DNA of 28,360 bases, from the NCBI GenBank assembly GCA_003427395.1, contig BFEA01000106.1:2318918-2347277 (forward strand). Reading direction: 5' to 3'. Below the pieces are notes generated by a model that saw only the letters and a list, made by a program, of their open reading frames with translations, had not been told where the DNA came from and searched no databases. Below are positions 1 to 9,304 of this stretch, piece after piece (positions within the stretch are counted from its first letter, which is position 1; every line of letters begins with the position of its first letter). The stretch is from Chara braunii (lineage: Eukaryota > Streptophyta > Charophyceae > Charales > Characeae). The translations under genes were made by a program, and so were the position numbers.

Positions 1-270
1 AAAAAAAAAAAAATCCCTAAAAAAACTATGTTATGCAGAAGAATAAACTGAACAACTTTTGCGTCAGGGTCACATCGAAATTCTTTACCGAATAGTACCA
101 ATTAAAAAACAAAAATCAAATTAAAAATATCTTTTTTATTATTATTTTTGGCCCGGTCGGGCAAGTGGTCCCGGGCCACTCTGGTAGCCTAGGAAAATAG
201 TAAAATACTTTAAATACTAAAAAAAATAGTAAAATACTCCAAGAGCCTGGACCCAAAAAATACCTTACCC
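1..270. other. AT-rich non-coding sequence
   Basis: The window opens with an A13 run and AT-rich sequence. A 14-base word, AATAGTAAAATACT, occurs twice (about 196-209 and 224-237). A short GC-rich inverted repeat (GGCCCGG ... CCGGGCC, about 150-177) lies between AT-rich flanks. I see no coding sequence here. Confidence 0.5.
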
Positions 271-345
271 TGTCCACGTGACTCGATGGTACACCCATGA
301 ATGGCTGATAAACAGACCTGAGTTCAAATCCTGATAGAATCACAC
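271..345 (+). repeat. tRNA-like pol III promoter (possible SINE head)
   Basis: An A-box-like TGACTCGATGGT (279-290) is followed 41 bases later by a B-box-like GAGTTCAAATCC (320-331). This is the order and spacing of internal RNA polymerase III promoters in tRNA genes and tRNA-derived SINEs. Acceptor and T stems do not pair convincingly, so a functional tRNA is unlikely. A decayed SINE head or tRNA pseudogene is the better reading. Chance occurrence cannot be excluded. Confidence 0.35.
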
Positions 346-603
346 ATCAACGCAATAACTATTAACTATGCATTACCTTGGGCCTGTCTGGTTGTTGGTG
401 ATCCGTCACACCAGGATTCCTCAGCAGCCAGGAAAGCCCTTCACAGAATAGAGAAATGTTCGGCACGGCCAGAAAATACGTGGCAGGCGCACGGCCACGA
501 TAAATGTACAGCACGGATGACACACACGCAATCCTCCTCTTATTGTCTTCTTCAGATTTTCTTCCCCATTTCAATCAATGGTCAAAATGAGGCACCCTGT
601 GCC

Positions 604-628
604 TCTCGACTCTCGACTCTCGACTCTA
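604..628. repeat. 7 bp tandem repeat
   Basis: The heptamer TCTCGAC is repeated about 3.5 times without interruption. Confidence 0.7.
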
Positions 629-760
629 GCGTTAATACCCGAGCTTAGAAAAGTCAACAGTCAGGCCCACCACGGGCACAGGAGTCCAAAAGTCAAAGAT
701 TTCCTAAGACTCCGTCGCAGCCACAGATCACAGATAATCCAAAGGCTCAGTGCAGTCTTG

Positions 761-849
761 CCAAGACCGACTGGGCCCTCAGTCGCGCCCAGTCGGTCTT
801 GGGAACTTCTGTGGCCCACACAGATAAAAGTTCCCAAGACCGACTGGGG
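761..849. repeat. Inverted repeat plus a third direct copy
   Basis: CCAAGACCGACTGGGC (761-776) and its exact reverse complement (787-802) enclose a 10-base loop, giving a perfect 16 bp stem. A third copy of the left arm (834-849, final base changed) follows 32 bases later. No protein is recognised in the region. Confidence 0.8.
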
Positions 850-1010
850 GTCCATGCACACAATGAGCGCAACAAAATCTTGCCCGTTAAGATCGCGAAA
901 TCTCAGCCGTTCGAGAAGGCAACCTGAGGCAGGTCCTCACAGATAAAAGTTTAAACTTTAAATTGCTGAGTCAACAATTTAAACTTGGGCCTGCCCCAGC
1001 TCCAACAGCT

Positions 1011-1059
1011 TGTGAAAATCATCCTTTTTTTTTTCTTTTTTTTTTGTGAAAATCATCCT
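1011..1059. mobile_element. Oligo(T) insertion with 15 bp direct repeats
   Basis: TGTGAAAATCATCCT is present at 1011-1025 and again at 1045-1059. The only sequence between them is a 19-base T-rich tract with one C. This looks like the target-site duplication and poly(A) tail (minus orientation) of a retroposon truncated down to its tail. An alternative is local duplication by polymerase slippage. Confidence 0.55.
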
Positions 1060-1068
1060 GCCTTGTGC

Positions 1069-1088
1069 TTATTTTATTTTATTTTATT
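1069..1088. repeat. ATTTT pentanucleotide repeat
   Basis: About four tandem copies of TTTTA follow directly after the oligo(T) insertion. Confidence 0.6.
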
Positions 1089-1163
1089 CTGGCTTATGAT
1101 GTAAAGTGGAGTACCAGTGCTAGAAGAAGGCAGACAGAGAGAGTGAGAGGCTGCCGTAGCTAG

Positions 1164-1166
<3 letters not shown>

Positions 1167-1229
<63 letters not shown>
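1167..1229. repeat. (GA)n microsatellite
   Basis: About 31 uninterrupted GA dinucleotides. The long Ser-Leu or Arg-Glu reading frames across it are artefacts of the repeat. Confidence 0.95.
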
Positions 1230-1232
<3 letters not shown>

Positions 1233-1370
1233 TATCCATAGCCAGTACAAGGTGGTGGTGCACCATAGATGTAAGTGAGCGAACAGGGGAGATGTGGATG
1301 TATCTGACTGGAAGCCTACCATGACCTGGGTATATCTGGTGGTAATTAAGTCCAGAGCTTGGTGGCCCTA

Positions 1371-1693
1371 AAAGTCCTAGTGTGCGAGTACGCTCTGCGA
1401 GTCACAGCCGAAGATATATACGTTTTTCTTTTTTTGTTGAGTCCCGTCGCCGCAATTAACAGCAATTTGCTTGCACAGTTTGCAGCTAGAAGCTGGGATC
1501 GGGGCTGTGCTCGAAACTGACATCCATACTTCGGCATACCGGGAACTTTGGACTGAGGAAAAGAGAATACTGGCATGCTTGCTCACACCAGGGCTTTCCG
1601 GGATGTATACGACCGCTTTTCCAACCTTGCCTGGATGCACCTGGCCACAAGTATGTCCACAGAGTGGAAAAAGTCCTAGCGTGAGTATGCCCT
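1371..1693. repeat. Interval bounded by direct copies of a terminal-like motif
   Basis: AAAGTCCTAGTGTGCGAGTACG (starting at 1371) and a related word (1670-1692, AAAGTCCTAGCGTGAGTATG plus CCC) are in the same orientation about 300 bases apart. The same word forms the right end of the small inverted-repeat element at 23710-23800, and its reverse complement forms that element's left end. The interval may hold two truncated relatives of that element. No coding sequence is recognised between them. Confidence 0.35.
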
Positions 1694-1789
1694 AAGAGAA
1701 AAACGAGGAGAACTTGGGAGAAAAATGAGAAACTGGAAGAGAATAGAGAGAATATGAGAGAAAAGAGAAAAGGAAAAAGAGAAAAGATT
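1694..1789. repeat. Purine-rich tract
   Basis: An almost pure A/G stretch built from GAGAAAAG-like words directly precedes the dispersed repeat at 1790. An equivalent purine-rich stretch (6432-6504) precedes the second copy of that repeat, so the tract probably belongs to the same repeat unit. Confidence 0.5.
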
Positions 1790-2260
1790 AAGGACCTGCC
1801 CAAACATGGTCTGAGAACACGGTTGATTTCTGAGTTTTGCCGCTGGAATGAATGCCTTGCTGAGATTCCTGCTTTCTGCTGAGTTTTTCTAAGACTTGGT
1901 CTGTTTGTGTGCGTGCTGCTGGTGTGTGTGCCTGTCTGAGTGCTTGACGGCTTGAGTGTGTGTGTGACCCGTAAGGGTACTTGCTTGCTTGGGAGGCGCG
2001 TAGGGCCGGTACTTGCCTGTGGCCGTGACATTGAGGGTTGCAGAGGGGAAAACGCTCAAGTGGCGGGAATAGGCCTGCGACATGCAACACTTACGGCAGC
2101 GGGGAAAAACACTGAAGTAGCAGGTAGGCAGGTACCGCACCAAGTAGCGGTGGATGTGTTGGGTACTCAAGGCCGAGCAGAAGAAGACAAAAGTTGGCAT
2201 TTTTAGAGGCCCAGTAGTTGTAGGCTAGGTCTAGCCAGGTACCAGTCCAAGTAGCCTGAG
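1790..2260. repeat. Dispersed repeat A, copy 1
   Basis: This ~470 bp sequence starts with AAGGACCTGCC and ends near CCAAGTAGCCTGAG. It recurs in the same orientation at 6505-6962 with scattered substitutions and small indels. The copies share words such as GGGCCGGTACTTGCCTGTGG and GCATTTTTAGAGGCCCAG. Copy 1 stops where the poly(T) of LINE copy 1 begins. Six-frame reading shows only short frames and no protein domain. It could be a solo LTR-like unit, part of a larger repeat, or two arms of a duplication bracketing the LINE. Strand cannot be assigned. Confidence 0.75.
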
Positions 2261-2454
2261 TTTCTTTTTTTTTTTTTTTTTTTTTTTTTGAAAACTACCC
2301 GTGCAAGAGATAGGGGCACTGTTATGAACAGGTGCCCCTGTCTCGCCTGGGACGGCTCCATCTATTGGAGGGGAGCATCACCTGCTGGAAAACAGGTCCA
2401 GCGTCCCTTATACAAAAGCCATTAAACCACCAGTACCTCGCCCAGCTATCAAGT

Positions 2455-2511
2455 CCGAGGCTCGGACTACCGGTAGCCCGATCATTCCCGAGCCTCGGAC
2501 AACCGGTAGTA
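2455..2511. repeat. 20 bp near-direct repeat with palindromic cores
   Basis: GAGGCTCGGACTACCGGTAG (about 2458-2477) is followed by GAGCCTCGGACAACCGGTAG (about 2491-2510), with two mismatches. Each copy also contains a small CCGAG-N-CTCGG palindrome. Confidence 0.6.
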
Positions 2512-2553
2512 CATCACGGAAAAATAACACACAAAAAAAACATGCCCAACGGG

Positions 2554-2587
2554 AATGAATCTTCCTCGATAAAGAGGAAGATTCATT
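2554..2587. repeat. Perfect 14 bp hairpin
   Basis: AATGAATCTTCCTC (2554-2567) and its exact reverse complement (2574-2587) flank a 6-base loop, GATAAA. It abuts the composite microsatellite. Confidence 0.85.
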
Positions 2588-2588
2588 G

Positions 2589-2735
<147 letters not shown>

Positions 2736-2748
2736 GTCGTACACTGCG

Positions 2749-2780
2749 CTTATACACATCTAGATGTGTATAAGAGACAG
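2749..2780. other. Tn5 mosaic-end / Nextera mate-pair junction adapter
   Basis: Positions 2762-2780 read AGATGTGTATAAGAGACAG, identical to the 19-base Tn5 mosaic end used in Nextera libraries. Positions 2749-2761 read CTTATACACATCT, the last 13 bases of its reverse complement. Back to back they form the circularisation junction of Nextera mate-pair libraries. This is almost certainly an untrimmed adapter in the assembly, not biology. Sequences on either side may not be neighbours in the genome. Confidence 0.93.
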
Positions 2781-3181
2781 CCCCCCCCCTGCCTCGCCCA
2801 TTTTTTTTTCATTTGCTTCGTTCTCATTTTTGTCAACTTTGTTTTTTATTTTTTCCCCCCCCCCTGTTTTTGGGAACACCGGTCGTTCGTCGGTGGGTAC
2901 CCCGCCCGACGCGGCGCATTAACAGCCGCGTCGGCCTTTTCAAGCTGGGCGAGGTACTTGTGGTTTAAGAATCTAAGATCCATTTGAGCTGTTGCCAACA
3001 TACCTGTCAGCATTGGTTGCCATCAGACCACGGGATTGACTGCGCAGGAAACAGAATACCCCAGATCAGAGGAAGAAAAGGGGGCCTCTTCAGCCCTGCT
3101 GCCGGGCGCCTGAACCTCGTGATCGACTGGCCCCTACTCTCCCTTTCAGATGCAGCCATCCTGTTGATCAAACTATTCTGA
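2781..3181 (-). other. 3' UTR region of LINE copy 1, with homopolymer runs
   Basis: The stretch begins with C9, oligo(T) and C10 runs (2781-2865) of poor complexity next to the adapter. From about 2880 to 3181 it is the untranslated sequence downstream of the LINE ORF2 stop on minus. It contains a GC-rich hairpin (2906-2934). A word on minus, TTAAACCACAAGTACCTCGC with following CCAGCT (about 2946-2971), recurs on plus at 2423-2449 with one difference, forming an inverted pair around the adapter. Confidence 0.5.
2906..2934. repeat. GC-rich perfect 10 bp hairpin
   Basis: CCGACGCGGC (2906-2915) pairs exactly with GCCGCGTCGG (2925-2934) around a 9-base loop. It lies in the 3' region of LINE copy 1. 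Confidence 0.75.
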
Positions 3182-6100
3182 CTACAATACCCCTCTGTCT
3201 AAAACCCGCATCCACTCTGCTCCATACCACTGAAGGTCCACCATTGAAAGGCCATGCCGCAGAAACGGGTCAGGGAACTCCGAGGGGGGGCGCAACGGAA
3301 CTGTTGCGTCCACCTCCTTAAAACGAATTGTATAGCCCCTTTTAAAAAGTGTGTCATTGCTTGCCAAGAGCCTACCTCCTTCCCAGCAGATATATGCTAT
3401 CCTACCGCCCTGCTCAGTCCCCAGCCAGTCCCTTGAGAATTGCTGAATAGCCAGAGTTATGTCCTTTGTTCTGTGGATTGAATCTAATTTAATTTTCACC
3501 TTCCGCCACTGTATTGTAATTTCTTCCTGAATATATTGCTTGATTAGTTCCATCATTTCCTCCCCTTCAATTCTTACTCTTTCTATAGCTAATATGCATC
3601 TTTTTCTCCAGAGGGCCCAGATGACGGCTCTCCTTCCAGTCTTAAACATGTTCTGTTCAAAAGTACTGTTCGTAGGGGAGGTCCATGCTTCGCACAGGAG
3701 TGCCCTCCAGTCCCATGGCCACACAGGTCCTGCACCCAGCAGCCTCCAGATCCTGTCCCTCCAGTGCCAAGTTATAGGAATATATGCTCTAAGGTCTCCG
3801 GGATCTTTCGGACAAGGAAAGCAGTCAGACAGGAAGTGCGACATGGCGTTGCTAAACCCTTTTGCTCCAAGTGGGTACAATCAATCAGCCAATCGTTGGT
3901 TGGGAGGCAGCAGTATTCTATTTGCCATTGTAGGGAGGCCATCTTTGTCGGTCGGGCTCCCTTCCCACATTCAGGGGGGACATCCATCGCTCCCTCACAA
4001 TGCCCTGGAGATCGACCCGAGGCCTAAGGAGCCGATATGTAGCTTTCACAGACAAAGCGAATAATTTCTTGCTTGCTCTCGGTCTTGTTCCCCCTGCCAG
4101 GTTCCATTTCCACTCTTTCGGGTCGAAGGAAGCTCGGGGAGGAATGCTACCCACTCCTCTTGTTTCCCGACTACCCTGATTCTATGCAAGTCTGTCCTCT
4201 GCCACCATCTCGTCTCAACCCGGGGCGGTCTTGTGAGCCGGTTATCTGCTGCCCGGCAAAAGAGTGTGACTAATACTTCATCTACTCGCACATCCACCAC
4301 CCTGCCCACATTCTCTTTATCACTATCTATTACTATCCAGTCCTCTTTCTGGAATCGCGGCCCCCTATGCAAAATGCGCACCCACCCTAAAGGAATAAAA
4401 AAAATTAATTGTTCCAGGTTCTCTTCTATGTGGTGACAGTGCTTCAAAGTGGGCCTCAACTGATTTCGATGTCCTTTCCTCCCCGTCCCATATACCGCGG
4501 ATTCTCATAATACCTCTCTTGACCCAACAGTTCCAAGGAGGGGCAGAGCTGCAATATACCCGACCGTTGTGGTCAGTGACACTCATGTTCCCAAAGAGAG
4601 GTTGCCTCACCACCTCCTCCCATCTGTCCGGCGTTCCTCTATCGGCCAGCGGAGTTGGCGCCATGCCCGAAGGGCTTTAACCCAAAAATCATCCCTAGTC
4701 AAATCTATCCTCACCGCATCTCGAACTGAGCCTCTTAGAATTGTGGAATGTTGTGGGATGGTCCCGAAACGGTCCTCCACCCAGGACAAGGGATCCACCT
4801 CCCGAGGGGATCGAGGGGCCAGTCTCGCAATCTGTTCCAGAGCCATGGCTCGCCAAGGTAGGAGAGGGGTACATAGGAGCCTTTTAATCCATTGTAGCAT
4901 CAGTGCTGTGGTCTGGGTGACCGGGTCTAAAATCCCAAGCCCCCCTTGATCTTTAGATTGGATGACTTCAGACCACGCGACCCTATTGATGACATTGGGG
5001 AGCCTACTGTCTCCCCTCCATAACAGGGCTGATACCTGCATTTTCAAGGCTGTAACTGCTTCTTTGCTCAAAGACCAAATCGCCGACCTATACCAAAGGG
5101 AGGCCTGAACCAAATTGTTAATGACCAATGCCCTGCCGATTAGCGATGTGTGCTTGTCATTCCACTGGGCTATTTTTTTTTAAAGCGCCGGTTTTAAGAT
5201 CGAATCATCGTTGGAGGCCAGCTTGCCAAGAGCTGTCAATACGACTCCTAATACTCTAATTGGGGCCACTTCCGGTAACCATTTAACCCCTTGTAGCTCA
5301 GGGGGCGCACCCCTTGATGGTGAATCCACCATCCGACCGTCTTGCTTCCCCAATTAATTGTCATGTCCAACACCGCCGTGAACCGCTCCATCAGTTTCGT
5401 GATCTCTTCCATGTTCTCAGGGGAGGCGCCCACCACGACTGTCAAGTCATCGGCGAACATCAAACAGACGGGGATCGCTTCCTCTGGATGGATGAAACCT
5501 GGAGTTTTTTAATGTCCTTGGTAGTGCAAAGGTTTCCATCAGTATTATAAATAGGATGAGGGCCAAAGGGTCCCCTTGCTGAACCAAAAAATTCGGACCA
5601 AACTTCACGGTCTTCACCAAAGTTCATTTTTTCCATGCATTTATCTAGAAATACCTAGTCAACGTGGTCGTAGGCTTTTTCAAAATCAATAAAGACCACC
5701 ACTGCATTACTCTTGTCATTCTCAAAACTTCATTTACTAGGAGAATGTTGTCCTGGATCCTCCGCCCTTTTACAAACACAATGTTTGCGTTGGGTGAATC
5801 AAATCATCGAACACCGGAATCAAGCGGTTGGCCAGGGCTTTCACAAGCATTTTATACACAACCGCAAATAAGGTTATGGGCGATAATTCCTGATGCCCAT
5901 CTTATCCCCTTTTTTGTGCAATAAGTTAAGGACCCCCTGGCCCACCAACTCCCCCATACGGCAGTCTGCCGCACCTGATGGTAATATGCCATAAGGTCCG
6001 GAGCCATCCGCTCCCAAAACGTTTCCCAAAACTCCTTGGGGAGCCCATCGAGGCCTGGTGTTTTTTCCACGTCCATTTGATTCAACGCTATCCGAATTTC

Positions 6101-6208
6101 CTCCTCAGAAAGTTGATAATCAAGTTGTTCCTTTTGATAAGCCGACATGTTTTTTTGTGAGAGGTTGCAAAAAATCCCCATCCCCTCCTCCCTGGTAGCT
6201 ATAATCAA
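3182..6208 (-). pseudogene. LINE copy 1 ORF2 remnant (RT to C-terminus)
   Basis: Protein remnants on minus occur in the order expected for L1-like ORF2. The RT entry segment contains EKTPGLDGLPKEFWE (within 6208-5852). It is followed by a frame-broken stretch that still encodes FIDFEKAYDHV (about 5700-5660) and the catalytic FADD box (5457-5446). The thumb/linker region (5128-4607) has a W-RGD-LPNV-VAW pattern and the phrase KDQGGLGILDP. Further linker sequence lies at 4459-4046, a zinc-knuckle-like HLEQKGLATPC segment at about 3890-3850, and a C-terminal tail to a stop near 3182. At least four frame changes separate these pieces, so the product cannot be made. The reverse-transcriptase role is known from the family. 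Confidence 0.85.
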
Positions 6209-6287
6209 GTTGTTCCTTCTGATGAGCCGACATGTTTTTTGTGAGAGGTTTCAAAAAATCCCCTATCTCCTCCTCCCTGGTAGCTAT
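6116..6287. repeat. 85 bp tandem duplication inside LINE copy 1
   Basis: Positions 6116-6200 and 6201-6287 are two head-to-tail copies, both starting ATAATCAAGTTGTTCC, differing at about seven positions. On minus both encode the segment just before the RT domain (RxEEGMG/RxEEEIG ... KNMSA-QKEQLDY). LINE copy 2 has this segment once, so the duplication is specific to copy 1 or its lineage. Confidence 0.85.
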
Positions 6288-6289
6288 TA

Positions 6290-6450
6290 CCATTGGTCTT
6301 TGCTGGTGTACATCTGCTTCTTCTTCTTCTTTTTTCCCTCTCTCTCCTCTCAAGTTCATTCATTTCTTTTGCAATTGGACGACATTGCGCTTTCTCGTGA
6401 ATTTTGTACGTCGAAATTGGCCAGGCTCATAACACAAGAGAAAAGAGAAA
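6290..6450. repeat. Dispersed repeat B, copy 1
   Basis: From TTTGCTGGTGTACATC through a CTT-rich tract, CCCTCTCTCTCCTCTCAAGTTC and a TTGTACGTCGAAATTGGC-like segment, this matches 8551-8705 in the same orientation. It connects the 5' edge of LINE copy 1 to the purine-rich tract before dispersed repeat A copy 2. No protein family is recognised. Confidence 0.65.
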
Positions 6451-6500
6451 AGAGAGACGAGACCAGAGAAAAGAGAGACGAGACCAGAGAAAAGAGAAGA
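6440..6500. repeat. 21 bp purine-rich tandem repeat
   Basis: Units like AGAGAAAAGAGAGACGAGACC are repeated about 2.5 times. The tract joins repeat B to repeat A copy 2. Confidence 0.6.
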
Positions 6501-6504
6501 GTGT

Positions 6505-6962
6505 AAGGACCTGCCAAACACGGACTGAGACACACAACTGATTTCTGAGTTTTGCCAATGAAATGTATGCCTTGCTTAGTTTCCTGCTTATTGCTGAGTT
6601 TTCTAAGTCTGTGTGTGTGCGTGCTTGCAGGTCTGCGTGCCTGTCTGAGTGCTTGTCGGTCTGAGTGCGTGTGTGACCCGCAAGGGTACTTGCTCGTTCG
6701 GGAGGCCCAAAGGGCCGGTACTTGCCTGTGGCCATGACATTGAGAGTTGCAGCTGGGAAAACACTCAAGTGGCGGGGAAAGAGGCCCGCGACACTTAGAG
6801 CAACGGACGAACACTCGAGTAGCAGGTAGGCCGGTACCACACCAAGTTGCGGTAGATGTATCGGGTACTTGAGGCCGAGCAAAAGAAGACAAAAGTCGGC
6901 ATTTTTAGAGGCCCAGGAGTTGTAGGCTAGGTCTAGGTGGGTACCAGTCCAAATAGTCTGAG
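6505..6962. repeat. Dispersed repeat A, copy 2
   Basis: Direct-orientation relative of 1790-2260, starting AAGGACCTGCC and ending near CCAAATAGTCTGAG. The two copies bracket LINE copy 1. Similarity stops at about 6962, after which the sequence differs from the poly(T) seen beyond copy 1. Confidence 0.75.
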
Positions 6963-7733
6963 TCTAGGACCTGTACGGGCAATATCAGAGTCTGCAATGA
7001 TGTTTCCCTCCGAAAGGAAGGAGGTACCGGTTGCTAGGAGGCCGTGCGGCCTGGAAGTCACCACCCAAGAGGCAAGCAGGCCGCTACATCTCGAGGAGGA
7101 ACGGAGTGCTCCTCCTCATTCTACGGTGTGCAAGTTTGGCGACACACTGCTTGGAGCGCTGGCTGGAGCAGCGCTGGTTGTAGCAGCGCTGCTGGGAAGG
7201 AAGGAGCGCCCAGCTCCCCACCTCGGCTATTGTGGAGGAGCACTGGCTGGAGGAGGAGGAAGACGAGGACTAGAAAGGGGGAGCGCCAGAGGTACTTAGC
7301 TGGCTATAGTGGATGCCATCTTCATGACCTCGGTGGGCGCTGCATCCGGAAGGCCCCATTGGGGGTATAGCTACATCAAGAAGCTTCGAGGCAGAGTCAG
7401 ACATGGCGGCCTGAGCCAGAGCAGCCATGGCTGCTTTGAGTTGTCTTTTGCACATCAGGGCAAAGCCCTAGCAGTCCGCCATAGCCTCGGCCTTCAGGAA
7501 GAGGAAGGAGAAGGGTGGCCATGGCTATGGGGGACCTCATCATGTACCTGCAGTAGAAGAGGGATTCGGACATTGATTCTGGTTCAGCCATTCAACATGA
7601 TTATCCTTAACACTCTTAAAGAGTATAAAGGGTCTCGCGTGGCGCTCCCACGGAGACCCGCTTGCCAGTGTTGGGAAAGGCGGCGCGGCAAGGGGCGGGC
7701 CCACGGGACACCTGTGTCCTTTTTTTATCTGCT
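6963..7733. other. Unassigned GC-richer sequence
   Basis: There are several overlapping open frames in different phases (for example plus 7309-8004), but none shows a recognisable domain and the longest runs into the tandem repeat that follows. Short purine-rich and GCTGG-rich words recur (7150-7270). I see no supportable gene. Confidence 0.4.
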
Positions 7734-8074
7734 TTTGTCGTTTTGTGGGCTTGCTCGCGTCGTTTCGTTTTGGACTCAGGGCCTCGCTGCTCTACTCACG
7801 AGACTGAATCTACCGCTGGAGTACAGAGAAATACATTGCTTATCGTTTTTTGTCGTTTTGTGGGCCCGCTTGCGTCGTTTCGTTTTGAACTTAGGGCCTT
7901 GCTGCACTGCTCACGAAACCGAATCTACTGCTAGAGTACGGAGAAATACCTTATCTTTTTTGTCGTTTTGTGGGCCAGCTCGCGTCGTTTCGTTTTGGAC
8001 TTAGGGTCTCGCTGCACTACTCACGAGAATGAATCTACCGCTAGAGTGCGGAGAAATACATTGCCATCTTTTGT
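7734..8074. repeat. Tandem repeat, three units of 110-115 bp
   Basis: Units begin with TTTGTCGTTTTGTGGGC at 7734, 7849 and 7959. They share CGCGTCGTTTCGTTTTG-A-CT-AGGG and end in a GAGTACGGAGAAATAC-like segment. A fourth unit is cut off after about 15 bases (TTTTGTCTTTTGCAC). The frame that reads through the array gives no known protein. Confidence 0.9.
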
Positions 8075-8245
8075 CTTTTGCACACGTAGATCCACGGCCC
8101 GCGCGATTGTTTTTCTGCGTCGTGAAAGGGCGGTGGGGACGGACGGGATGAGTCGGAGGGGGTGCGGGGAGGTGGGGACCAGGGCAGCGGATGGGGAGTG
8201 GGCAACGCGTGGAGCAAAAGAGGGACCAGCGGAGGCAGGAACGGG

Positions 8246-8246
<1 letters not shown>

Positions 8247-8338
<92 letters not shown>

Positions 8339-8339
8339 N

Positions 8340-8383
<44 letters not shown>
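8247..8383. repeat. Composite (TG)n(AG)n microsatellite with one N
   Basis: TG repeats run from 8247 to about 8296 and AG repeats to 8383. Position 8339 is an undetermined base (N), so the repeat length is unreliable. Confidence 0.95.
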
Positions 8384-8386
<3 letters not shown>

Positions 8387-9196
8387 TTGGTGCGGAATTG
8401 CAATTTTTTTTTCCCCCCCTACTCTTGGTCCCCGCTCTTGGTCCCCGCCGCTGTCGCGGCGGCCAGACGTCTTGTTATTATTAATTGTGAATAAAGAGGG
8501 GAGGAGAAAAGGAGGAGGAGAGCGGTTGGGAAGAAGAAGGGAATTATCATTGATCTTTGCTGGTGTACATCTTCTTCTTCTTCTTTCTTTCTTCTTCTTC
8601 TTCTTCTTCTTCTTCTTTCCCTCTCTCTCCTCTCAAGTTCGTTCGGCAATGTGCTTTCTCACAAGTTTGTACTTCGAAATCGGCGAGGATCGTAACAAGA
8701 GTACAACACAAAAGAAAAGAAAAGAGAAGACAAAAGATAAATGGAAAGGGAGAAAAGAAAAAATTAATGTAGCAAAGGAAGGAGTAAAGAAAGGGGAAAA
8801 AAAGGGAGCGGAAGGGGTGACATTTGGGGGCGGGGGGGGGCAAGGGTGGGTAGAAGGGGATACGCCCTGCCTATTCGAATAAGAAACGGGTGCTGACATC
8901 ACACTTGACTTACCGCTTGCCCGAGGAGCGGACCCCCACTCTTCATTCCAAGCACACTCATCACCGAGCTGCCATCCAGAATGGGCTTTATCTCCCAAGC
9001 TCTGTCCAAACCTGATAAACAAAAGAGCACACCCCCATACAACACAAGTTTATGAAACTTGATTCCACACTGCAACATACACAAGATTACGAAACTCGAT
9101 TTTGGTGGCGTGCCCGCTGCTGGAATGAACAATGTGTTCAGTTGTTAGAAGACCTGTCTGCTGCTGGGAAGATGAATAATGTACACTGTAGCAGTG
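8384..9196. other. Low-complexity sequence with repeat B copy 2
   Basis: Positions 8551-8705 are the second copy of dispersed repeat B, including a longer (CTT)n tract. Purine-rich DNA follows to about 8860, ending in G-rich runs. From 8880 to 9196 the sequence is more complex but holds no recognisable coding segment. A 15-base word occurs twice with one mismatch (CGAAACTCGATTTTG near 9090 resembles GAAACTTGATTCCAC at 9055). Confidence 0.5.
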
Positions 9197-9304
9197 TTTT
9201 TTTTTTTTTTTTTTTTTCAACAATGCATCCGGACATAAGACATCCAGACATCCAACCAGACTGTCCGCACCTGGTTGTATGGATGTCTGGATGCATGTCC
9301 GGAT
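9197..9304. repeat. Poly(T) followed by a foldback sequence
   Basis: T21 (9197-9217) is followed by an inverted repeat at 9227-9304. The outer arms are ATCCGGACAT/ATGTCCGGAT. The inner arms, CATCCAGACATCCAACCAG and its near reverse complement, differ by a 3-base bulge and enclose an 11-base loop. Related GGATGTCTGG-like words continue to 9380. Confidence 0.75.

Noticed and set aside
271-345. Functional tRNA gene
   Set aside because: A and B box words are present but acceptor, anticodon and T stems do not pair.
1074-1322. Ser-Leu-rich and Arg-Glu-rich reading frames over GA/CT repeats (also at 8162-8494, 22820-23271, 26731-27073)
   Set aside because: They are translations of dinucleotide repeats with no other protein features.
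3540-4064. 174-residue plus-strand ORF and other plus frames opposite LINE ORF2
   Set aside because: They are antisense shadows of the LINE coding frames on minus, which carry the recognisable RT-family motifs.
7309-8004. 231-residue plus-strand ORF
   Set aside because: Its second half is the 110-115 bp tandem repeat read through in shifting frames, and its first half shows no domain.
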